Assembly (NCBI RefSeq): GCF_021917145.1 | Contig: NC_061066.1 | Location: forward strand, 3,219,891-3,283,890 | Source: Hypomesus transpacificus | Lineage: Eukaryota; Chordata; Actinopteri; Osmeriformes; Osmeridae | Direction: 5' to 3' | Length of the DNA: 64,000 bases | Shown here: positions 37,794-64,000 of the stretch, one piece after another | Numbering within the stretch: the stretch's first letter is position 1 | Layout of the letters: each line of letters starts with the position of its first letter | Translations under genes and position numbers: made by a program | Notes under the pieces: model-generated | The model's input: only the letters and a program-made list of their open reading frames with translations | What the model was told of the DNA's origin: nothing | Database searches by the model: none

Positions 37794-39187
37794 GATGACG
37801 CGAGTGACACGAACTCACGAAGATGCTATTCAAAAAGGTTTCACACGAGGGCGGTGTTGTTTAATGTTGTTGAAGCAACTTTAACCTGTAATTTTCTGGC
37901 GGCCAGATGTGCGGTACATGTTGCTCACATATCACATCACTGTCATTGACAAAAGGGTAAAATAATAATTTTCGAAAATATTGGAGGCATGACCATTTTC
38001 ATGAAGGTTAAAGAGAGGTCGGCCTATGTTAGCCTATTATAAAACAGTCTTGCATGAGATTCTGCTTAAATATGCTGTGAGCTTTTGAATTGAGGGAAAT
38101 ATCCTCCAAAATAAATTATCTCTCCATTTCCTTACTAGAGTAGGGTATTCCTTGAAAATGCAATATATTGTCAATGATGATTGAAAAGACGTCCCTCAAA
38201 TTAATAAATGTAAATGGAGCAAGTGATAGATCCGATATGCGTGAAAGTACATATTCTAAGAGCTTAGTTTTCTTAGAGAATATGGTATCCTAGAAAGTGC
38301 TATCATAAGAGATAAAAGTAGGTAGCCTGGTGGTCTTAAGTCCTGTGAGTTGGAGCATCTTTAATTCACGTGTCAGGGTTTAGGCCCGCTGGGGAGGGTG
38401 GGGGGAGGGTGGCTTCACAATGCCAGCATGCTTGCCTATAGGCTCTCTACATGTGCATAGACCTACCCTACCCAAGACAGAACAGACGTTTGGTATCCCA
38501 CAACTTCCCCCACCATGGACAGACAAAAAATGGTGAAATCCACTTAAAATTCCAGTGTGGTTGGTATTCTTGTGGAGGACACTGGGAGATTCTTGGGTGG
38601 TGACAGCAAGCCTTTGAAGTCTGTGCTTTTTGTTTCTTGAGAAACTGCAGCCCCTGTGTGGTTGAGAGAGCAATCCGAAGCAGTTGCTGTACAAAACAAT
38701 TTTACATTTCAAGTAATGGAAATGATCATAAAAAATCATTTCAAATCAAGCCTCATTTTGTTATTTTGATTTTACTAGTTCTATCCTAAAAAAAAGTAAT
38801 GAAAGGCTTTCATTTATTTATTGAGTGTCTTTTAGAAGGTTGTTTCACTCAAAGCAATACGCACTAATCTATGAATCCATCACTTATCTATCAAGATCCA
38901 AAAACACTGTTTATTTAATAAACATTGAAATTATGAGGCAAAATTCTCATATTTTATTAATATATTATTTTATTGTAGATGAGGCCCATTTCACTGGATT
39001 GAGACTTGACCCTACTCAAGCCCAACCCCAGCCTTGGGTTCGGGAGGCCAAGAGACTTGAATCATATCAGGCCCTCTCCAATGTCTACTCAGTTAACTGG
39101 CTGGGCCCACTGAAACATAAGAACACTTTCATGTTGTTCTTTTCATAAGTCGTTTATCCCTCCCCTTCGCCTTTTTATTCCCTTTTT
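37794..39187. other. Intergenic region upstream of the VHL-like gene
   Basis: The first 100-150 bp should be the VHL-like promoter. The remainder is AT-rich except a G/C-richer patch at 38.38-38.66 kb. On the minus strand AATAAA sits at about 39173-39178, immediately after the stop of the unknown exon at 39.2 kb. No gene is recognised. Confidence 0.45.
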
Positions 39188-39345
39188 AATTTGCAGAGCC
39201 TTTATCTTCGACATATTTTCCGTTGTGTGTGATGGCCCAGCGGGGATCCTCTCTGATGTCGGTAGGCAGCTTTTCGGGGCGTACCGTGGGAGGTTTGGGG
39301 TTCTCTGATGTTGGTTTGGCACCTACTACACCAGGTTTCTTCTGA
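39188..39345 (-). CDS. Possible terminal coding exon of an unidentified gene
   Basis: On the minus strand a pyrimidine-rich acceptor (CTCTCATCCCTCAG) is followed by about 50 codons and a TAA. AATAAA follows within about 12 nt of the stop. The predicted peptide starts KKPGVVGAKPTSENPKPPTV and ends ITHNGKYVEDKGSAN; it is proline- and charge-rich with codon use that looks coding. I do not recognise the protein. It is 5.7 kb downstream of the wif1 stop on the same strand. The wif1 penultimate exon ends in phase 1, while this frame as read is phase 0, so a simple alternative wif1 ending is unlikely. No upstream partner exon was found. It may be chance. Confidence 0.3.
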
Positions 39346-42300
39346 GGGATGAGAGGTGTGTGTGTGTGTTTGTGTGTGTTTGGAGTGAGGAGTGGGTGTT
39401 CACTAATCCACAGACATTGTAGATGTAAACACACACACCCACACACATACACGCACACACACAAACTGCCACCACCATCACTACCACTACCAAACTGAAG
39501 CTATAATGCTAAGCACTTCTACAAGGTGCTATGTTTCTTGCAGACTATGAGCTTATCGCTTAACCACTGCAAAGATCATTAGCGGCGATAAAAGCCCAGC
39601 CACACGCACATGCTCATAAACACACCCACCGTTTGTTCACATTATTAACTAAAGGAAACCAGGAGGTAGATTCATTTTCTTCAAAACGTTTAATATGATT
39701 CTATTGTGGATTGGGCATGTCATATTGTTCCAAGCACAGCATGGGGAAGTTGTGTTTTGCTACCTAAGCCCTTAGAGAAGGGTTAGACCACGTCTTCCAC
39801 TCCTTGCAGAGCATAGAGCCTCTGTCGTCAGCAAAATGAAAGGCTCCATATTCTTGCTTCCAGTGCAGAGTAGCCAACAACTGCCGCTTGTCTCACCTCC
39901 ACCCATGCGCACAGCTCAGCCCATCGCCATCACTCCACATCCATCACAAGTCCCACTATATTTTTCCCCAACATGCCCACGTATAGGTCGGGACATGTAG
40001 CGTTCCAACCCGTTCCAGCTTTGATGTTGTGTTTGGGTGCCGGCTGGCTCACCCCTCCTCACGGCCCTGTTGTGATGTAACCGGGCCGGCGGTATGGCTA
40101 CAATGGGCATGGCGAGCCCAAAGGCTTTTGTTGGTGGGGTGGGTGGGGATTAACCAAGCTGGTACAGGGGCTGGGCTTCCATCTCTGAGGCTGACTCCTG
40201 GAGCCCTCTCTGCAGCTTTGGCTGGACCCTCCTCACCCTTTGATTACAGGAGCAGAAAGTTGTTGTTCCAACAATGGATTACTCCTCCCCTGCGGCCCCC
40301 GCGAGAGCCACGAGGCCGAATACCAACGCACCCCGCCTGCCGCCGAGCATCGCACAGATGCCAAGACAAAAACAAGCCAGGGTGTCTGGCACCAGGATTG
40401 GCTAATGGCTTTTTAAATGGTGGCCTTGTTGGCTTATTCATAAGCAATTCAACAACCACAAGACCACAAAATGATAGTCCCTATTTGCTGTCTCTTTGAT
40501 AAGTAGGTAATGTATGGCCATCAGGAGAGGGAACCAACATTCCATGCTTCTTTATATTGTGTTGTTTTCCTGTCTGCATTTATGTAGCTACCCTTTAAGG
40601 TAAACATGTAACCACAACCTCTTACTAATCACTTGGAAGATTTCTTTAGTCTCAGTTGACTGATTCAGACTCAGAGGAGCCATCAGTGATAACACGGAAA
40701 TGTCTAGCAGATCACAAGCTGAAGAAAACGAAACGTTGTGCCAGTTTGGAAGTGCATTAGAACAGAATGGAATCAAATAAGTGCCCCAAAGTCCTAAGAA
40801 GTCTTGTGTTGCATTTAGCCTTTTCAGCAGTACCATAAGGATCTAGGACAGCCAGTCTTCAGTTGCAGATATCTGGCAGAAAACATACACACTCCGGTAT
40901 ACACAGATATTGGGCTGGACTGCTAATCTACAGCTACAGAGTTCATAAGCTACTGGTCCACAGAGGTTGTGAGCTGTTACCCCACAGCTGTAGAGCTACT
41001 GACCTACAGCTCTGTGGGACTTGGACAGCCTCAAACACAGGTTGCCTTTTTCTCTCCCTGGAGCTCTCCTCAGCCCAGAGACCAGATGGGGGGTTATGAA
41101 AACATCGTCCCAGGAATGACAAGGGGAAAAAACACCGGACAGAGGGCTGCAGGCCGTTTCCTTGGTCACCGCCGCCATCCCATTTTTGCCAGCACATATT
41201 TGAGATTCCTGGGCCTGTTTTGTTATTGTTTTATTCCTCCGTGAAGAGTGACCCAAGGAGGCCGAGGGATGCCGCCGCACACGGGGAAGAAGGGAAGGAG
41301 GTGGTCTCGTTTACGTGCTGCGCAGCAGTAAAAATAAGCACCCTGCATGGCTGTTTATTTTCGCCTGTCTTCCCTGCCCACCGTATGTGTGTGTATGAAT
41401 GTATGTGTGTGTGTGTGTGTGTGTGCCTGGGTGCGTGTATGTGTGTGTTTGGATATGTGTGTGTCCTGTGGAAACATGGCTGATTGGGCAGCCCTGGAGT
41501 CAAGCTGAGGTTAATTGCTATAATGGGAGCAATCAGATCGGTGTCTGGCTCTGTGTTGCTACCCCCCGGCTTTGCCTCATGTACAGACACACCTCGACGT
41601 TAGGTCGTTCTGCCCTCCATCAAAGACTAGATCTAGACACCTAGAGCATGCAACATCTGTGTGTTTTCAACACTTGGGGAGGTGTTCCAAATGAAAGATA
41701 CACTGATGGTGCTGCAGCATTCAAACCGTGGAAGTTAGAGTTTGCGGGGTGGGAGCAAAATATAGATCAAACCCTCCGTCTCATTCACAACCCTTCACTT
41801 ATGACAGTGGTCCACTCTGCCCCCCAACTGTCCATTGCAAGTTCACAGTTCAGCCAGTCAACAGGAGCCATGTGAACCTGTCGCTATGCAGCGGTCTTGG
41901 GGAGGGGCTTTCATCCAGCCTGGACCCACTATTGGAAGACAGGGAAGAGACAGGCTCAGTATTGGCCAGCCAGCACCAGTCAGGCTCTGGAAGCAGAGGG
42001 CTATCCAGCCTGCCAGGAGTACAGAGAATAAGCTCATTAGTAACAGCAGGTGGGTTCAACCGTTAACTTTATAGAGTTGTTAGCTCAACTCCAAAATTCC
42101 TCTTCGATGACTTCCCAAAGACCCTTCGTTAAAAGGCTGTTCTACAGTACCGTGCAATTCAAGTAAAGTATAGACAATTATTAATCATGCTCTATTTTGC
42201 ATTACACTTTTTGAGTTTTCTTTTATGAGTGGGAACAAGCACCAAAAAAGCGAATCATTTTGTGGGTGGACAGGTATGTGATATTTTGAGCGCACTTTTG

Positions 42301-45063
42301 CTGTTCTTGAATAACTTCTCTCCAGGATCCCAAATCTCAGTGTGCATCATGTTGTTCAAATAATCAAGTCAGGCTGACAAAAATAATCTGACATCTGATT
42401 CTGAGACCCCAGTTTCCTCGACTGGCCTCTAGGAATCCTGAAACAACATCCCAGAAGGTTTTTGTGGAACTCAACAGCCAAATTAAAACAGGGCCTCCTT
42501 GCCACCACGGTGAAGGCCTTTGTTTGCATTATTTCCCAGTTCTTAGCGCTGGCAATTAAGATCACATGTCAGGAAGTGGACACGCACACCCACTGATTCC
42601 TGTGCGTGTGTGTTTCAGGGTGCCGTGGACGTGCCAGCTTGGCGTGTTGACATCTGAGAGTCTGGGCTCTGGTGAGAGAGCAGGACGATTCCAGGACCTG
42701 CTGCAGTCACACCCCCCCCCCCCCCCCCCCCCTCCCCTTCACCAGGAGCACCGGGGTCGTAAAACACGAGCCCCCCCTTTTCAACGCTGCTTACCACCTC
42801 CTCGTCCCCAGGAGGAAATGATGAAGCCAGCGTTGAGGGGGGTAGAGGACATGAACGTGCTGTGGGTTTTAATGTGGGATTGGCACGGTGGAGACAATAC
42901 CAAGGGCATGTAACCTGGGAATATGAAAATGGCTTGAAGCCCTTTTTGTTTGGTTTTACCGTGAACTCATGTGTACTACACACAGCAAATGCATGTCGTC
43001 TTTGTTCATGGCCAGTTTACGAGACACAGATGTAGGCCTGGGCTACTTGGCACCCAGTTTGGACATAAACGTTATTTAGTCAAGGACTTAATCTATATCC
43101 TGGAAACTGGCCTCAGGGTTTTTCAACGAGGTTCACAATCTCTGATAAAAAAGAAGCTCTGATTGTTGACAGTGTTAATATTCTTGATGTTCATCTTTTT
43201 AAATCCTACTGTGTGATGTCATTGCCCAATTATGACCCACGTCAGGACGAGGAAACATGTCATGTCATGAGGAGAGTGAAAGGATCAAGTCTTTCCGCTG
43301 TGCCATAATCCCTCGCCTTGAACCAATATCCGACTAGCATCGCCCATTCTCCTCAAGATAGGCATCCCCTCCCTGGAAATGTGGTTTGGGTTAATAGGAC
43401 TGAGACTGAGCCTAAAACCACATGTAGACTTTAAGGAATGGGGATTTACCCCTGCACACTCAGCTTGGAGTTTCTGTAATGATGGTTGGTTTGTCGTCTA
43501 CACACAGGAATAATATTCCATACATGGTGAACTACATTTACATGTTTGTTAATCTGTCTGAAGATTACCATTTGAAACAGACTTTTACAGTGACAATTAT
43601 GGATCAATTGCTATGGGCTCTGATTCTATGGTCTTTGCTCATGTGTCCATTCTTTCTAAGATTGTCATTGCAATCTGCACTAAATGTGTGAAACAATTTT
43701 ATATTTGATTATTCATGGACGATCAAAACAAATCTGGCATTTACAGTCATTTATTTTAATAATACATTACATACATAGAAATTGTCGATTACTTTCAGTT
43801 GACGATATATTAGGCAGTTCATGTGCTGTGTTATAATGTTACAAACAATATCAAAAACGCTACGAGATTGTTTAAGAGAGACAAAATATTTGTTGTCGAT
43901 CCCAAGTTTATCATATTATTTATACCAAACTACAAGATAAATATTCAAACACAAAAAGTGGTTCACAGAAAATGGGGTGAAGCTAGTGTAAAAATCAGCT
44001 GGTACATTATGCTTTTGAGATACATTTTCATCGAGGAATGAAAAACCTGAACGGGGTCAACATAGCTATCAAGTGGAATGGTGAAGGACCTAGAAGATCG
44101 ATGCCTGACCGTGAGACACAGTATTTCTTTCCTCTGTCCATCGGATTTGAACAGCAAAGCATCAGTCACGTAAGGAAATCAGTGATGGACTTACACCCAG
44201 GACGTGTCCTTATTTTCATCTCGTCTCCATGTCTGTGTCCTCAATGGCTATTCTGCAACTATCTATTTAGGGTGTGATTTATTTGGCAGGATATTTTCAT
44301 ATGGATAGAATGACTTTCTTTGGCTTTCTTCCCCACTTCTCTCACTTATCCCAGCTGACTGATGTGACAGAACAAAAATCAAAGAATCCCCCTAAGAGCG
44401 TCTCTCAACCGACCTATCGTTTTAAAATCTAAGGATAAACTCTACCATCTACGATCATGGACAGCGAATACACACAAACAGAAAGACAAACTGCTTTCCA
44501 AGATGGTGGAATGTGCCGTGTGCCCTTCCCTGACAGGCACACCCGCCTCCGTTCAGGGCACGGAGGGCTTGAGGGCAACGCGCAGATCAGACACCACGGA
44601 TCATCCGCCATCACAGAACAATAACTCGAGTGTGAGTCACCCCTCTCAGGTATTCAGGACTGCGCCTCCTCAAGGTGAATAGACACTGTATTGACACGGA
44701 CTGACAACACCCACACAGACTTCCTCCACAGACAATGAGGCATCTGAAAGGAACTCTTTTGAAGGATGGCCAGGTGAAATAAAAAGCGGAAATAAAAACA
44801 AACAGAAAAGCCCCAACCAAAGAATTCCCAGAAGACGGAGAATGGAGCAGGAGAGTGTTGTGTGATGGAGCGAGGCTGGGAGCAGCTGGCCGAATGTGTT
44901 CTGGCCCAGGAGAGGGTAGTTTGGGGGGGGGGGGGGGTGGTAGACTGGGTAAGTAGCCAGATAGTAGTGGTGGTGGGGTCTAAACCCCAAATTTTAGTTA
45001 TGCTACCGCAGAGGGGTGTGGGTGGGTGAGTGGGGGCGGGGAAGGGCAGGGGGGGGGGCCCAC
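39346..45063. other. 5.7-kb region downstream of wif1 with no recognised gene
   Basis: The sequence is mixed in composition. It contains CA/TG runs near 39.36-39.47 kb and 41.39-41.47 kb, a C-run at about 42711-42732, and a G-run at 44923-44938. Open frames here show no protein signatures. The part adjoining 45063 should be the wif1 3' UTR on the minus strand. Confidence 0.4.
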
Positions 45064-54589
<9,526 letters not shown>

Positions 54590-55941
54590 TCTGAGCAGCT
54601 TCACAACCAATATCGAAAAGAAAAATGGCTCTCGCTCCTTCGTAGCCTATGAAGTTCTGTGGTGTGCACTGTACTCAGCAGCCTTCTTAATTGATAGACT
54701 GAAGAGCCTGTGCCTCGTCACAAGGTACTTGTACACACCGGCAGTGCAGGGAGGGGTTATGACCACTGGGTGGCAGAGTGAGAAGGAAACACGATCTTGA
54801 CAAGTCTACATCACTCATTGTTATGGTAAAAAAAGTTTGATTTATCAAACCAGCAAAAGTTTATATTAACTAGTTAGTAGTCTACTGTGCACTAAAACTG
54901 GGACACAGTCACTTTGCACTGGTGAAATGTTACCCTTATGGAAATCAGGTAAATATCACTTCAGGCTTTATCAAAGAGGAAAACGTGATGAAAAACACGT
55001 CCTAATTAGCCTACATAGCATAGTGACTATCAGACAAATTTGAAGCCTCCCTATCAAAACAATAGAGACCATCTAATGCAATTGTTCAATTCAAAACGGT
55101 AGAATGTGAAGGGGAGAGGAGACGGGATGAGTGGAGAGGGGGATGGGGTCGGCTGGGGCCTGGGGCCTGGGGGAAGGAAAGACGAATCATCCTCCTGTGT
55201 GGTCTGCTGTCAATGGGTCTGTCTCATAAGGTTCATAGGCTTTCAAAGATAAACTTTGCTGGAAGTCACATGTGTGGTTGAAAGGTGTATTACTATTATG
55301 TGGCAGACCACTTGAAAACGATGGCTGTAGAGTCCACTGGTGGCCTATGGGGAAACTAGAGAATATGCATTTATTTTCATATAATTTTTCAGAGATGATT
55401 AAATTGATTAAGAATTAAGTTTGGAATAAGAATGCAATATACAGATACAGGTCTACAATACAAACAAAAAGCTTAATACATGATAAAACGAAAATGAAGT
55501 TAATAGAATACAAATGTTTAATACCATACAATTGTTTAAACGTGGGCCCAGATGTTAGATTTAGATATTTGAGACTTTCTTGAATGAGAGTTTGCTCCAC
55601 AATTACCTCGATTTACTTGGAAAATATTTGATTCGGTAAACAAAATACAAGAATATAATGACTTCATTCTCCAAACCATGAATTCAAAAGTAAACATTCC
55701 AAAACATTTATGAATGGCAACAGTAATTTCACACTATAAACATATTCGTTTATTAAGTGGACACTGCTTTTGGATGTAGATTGATAACCATTGAAGGCAG
55801 GTAAATAGGCGTACAGTCTGCCCCCTACAGACTGTTTGCTTCATCAGCAGACAATCTTTTCTTTTTTTTGACTAGTTTGCAGTCTGTCTGCTACTTTTAC
55901 ATCACTTCCGTCACAGCTTTCTGTGAGAGTTTCGAGCAAAG
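54590..55941. promoter_or_regulatory. Head-to-head intergenic region of wif1 (-) and lemd3 (+)
   Basis: The 1.35 kb between the two start codons must contain both promoters. The centre is AT-rich (55.3-55.75 kb), and a G-rich purine patch lies at 55.10-55.17 kb. I see no TATA box at a convincing place and no other gene. Confidence 0.4.
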
Positions 55942-62831
<6,890 letters not shown>

Positions 62832-64000
62832 GAGCGACCCGCCCCGCACCTGTCCCGTCCTGCACCACCTCCAAGCCCCTAACCTCTGCTCCCTGCCCTC
62901 ACACCCCCTCCCTTCCCTTCCATCGTGACACTAGGAACCTCGCGGTGCAGGACTCTTGACCAAACTGCTAAGCTGGAGATGACTGGGGGTGAAAGGTCCC
63001 ATACAAGGCGACTGACTGACTTTGAGCCTTTCACTCCCATGTGCGTCCACAAGGAGGGGGGGGGGGGGGGGGGGTGGTATTGGAGTTTTTTTTGTACAGA
63101 GGGGTTTGAAAATGGTGAACTTGGAAAAAACGGAGCTAGAAGGAGCTTTTGCATGAGAAAGACAGCTTTTTTCCGCGGGTGCTGCAGTGGACACTTATTA
63201 TTTCTTTCTATTTTTGTATTACAAGTGTTAAGGATTCAACAAGGAAACAAAACAATTCCTGATGGCATATTTAAAAAGATGTACATGAAAGAGACCCTTT
63301 TTTTTCTCTCTCTCTCCTTCCCATACTCTTTTTATAAAACTGGCCCCATGTGAGGAGTTTAGTTGGGGTAGACATGGAATAAATGCATGTGCTGTTTCAA
63401 CAGCCTCTATTCAAGCTTTGAATTCTAACATATAACGTGGATGTTTATTTCCTGAAGATGTTTGAGGCGATCCCAATTTTTTTTTGTAGTAGTATATATA
63501 TTTTTGGTCAAGCAAGGAAGGAAGGCACAAGGATGGGTTGCTGTAAATATTACGTGAATGGTGGCGGTGGCTTCATTGAATTATCTGTATTAAAAGCAAA
63601 CCATAAGCTCTTGTTTTCCTGCCAATACTCAGAACTTAGGTTAAAAACAACTGTAAAATATAGATGACGTCTTTGGATACGCAGCGGTAGTTTGACACCC
63701 TTGACTTTTTGGCATTGTCAGGCTTCCCAGGGCTGTGTTTCAAAGTGAACGCTTCACATAGTAGGGGTCAATATCGTAGGTGTGCAGTCAGACGTATTAT
63801 CCTTGGCTAGCTTATTCATTTTATTCCACCTAATATACCTTCCCCTCCCAACTCAACAATCATTTGAATCTATCCCTTCGAATGATATTCCAAATGTATC
63901 GCCATGTATTTTTGTTACCGTTTCCAACAACGTTTTGGATTAAAGGCTGATCATTATACCGGTTCATTCTTTTCCAGCTACACAGACCTTTTGTTGGGAC
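62832..64000 (+). other. lemd3 3' UTR and downstream flank
   Basis: The region after the stop is C-rich at first and then AT-rich. Two candidate poly(A) signals are seen: AATAAA at 63378-63383 and ATTAAA at 63939-63944. If the distal one is used, the 3' UTR is about 1.1 kb. No other gene is visible before the window ends. Confidence 0.55.

Noticed and set aside
40000-41300. Possible gene in the mildly GC-rich stretch at 40.0-41.3 kb
   Set aside because: There are no conserved peptide signatures and no convincing exon chain on either strand.
42615-42983. Minus-strand frame of 122 codons with a poly-glycine run
   Set aside because: The glycine run is a translated C-homopolymer, with no conserved sequence or splice sites.

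Overview
This window is nuclear DNA from a ray-finned (teleost-type) fish. Genes are intron-rich with GT-AG splicing, introns are mostly short, and simple repeats are abundant ((CA)n, (GA)n, poly-G). Fish-type repeats are present: hAT elements and MITEs, and a tRNA-derived SINE. The proteins match vertebrate families closely. I cannot name the species.

Layout. Positions 1-11.1 kb hold three genes on the + strand: the 3' part of ankrd16, complete gdi2 and complete asb13. In human these genes lie together at 10p15. From 11.8 kb onward the genes correspond to human 12q14.3: helb (-), irak3 (-), tmbim4 (+), wif1 (-) and lemd3 (+). Genes that are not part of that human block sit among them: an intact FAM111-type serine protease (+, 24.1-27.0 kb), a tandem pair of beta-2-microglobulin genes (-; one intact at 32.0-33.2 kb, one decayed at 29.7-30.6 kb), and a VHL-like gene (-, 36.9-37.8 kb). 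The region 39.3-45 kb shows no recognisable gene except one plausible terminal exon of unknown identity at 39.2 kb.

Functional themes. gdi2 serves Rab trafficking. asb13 and the VHL-like gene encode substrate receptors of the Cullin-Elongin BC type. helb is a replication and repair helicase. irak3 is a pseudokinase brake on Toll/IL-1 signalling. The FAM111-like protease and b2m are linked to antiviral defence and antigen presentation. wif1 (secreted Wnt inhibitor) and lemd3 (inner nuclear membrane Smad inhibitor) are signalling antagonists and stand head to head.

Most notable observations. (1) A 1.4-kb hAT element with a perfect 8-bp target duplication sits in the last codons of the FAM111-like gene and supplies its present stop codon. 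(2) A 316-bp hAT MITE landed on the intron-1 splice donor of the decayed b2m copy, so its target duplication copies the donor site. (3) The VHL-like gene lies near irak3 much as VHL lies beside IRAK2 in human, which suggests an ancient duplicated block, and its hydroxyproline pocket is altered. Gene models were built by reading splice sites and reading-frame phase by hand. All full-length CDS models close in frame. No bacterial-type system, CRISPR array or other novel system was seen.
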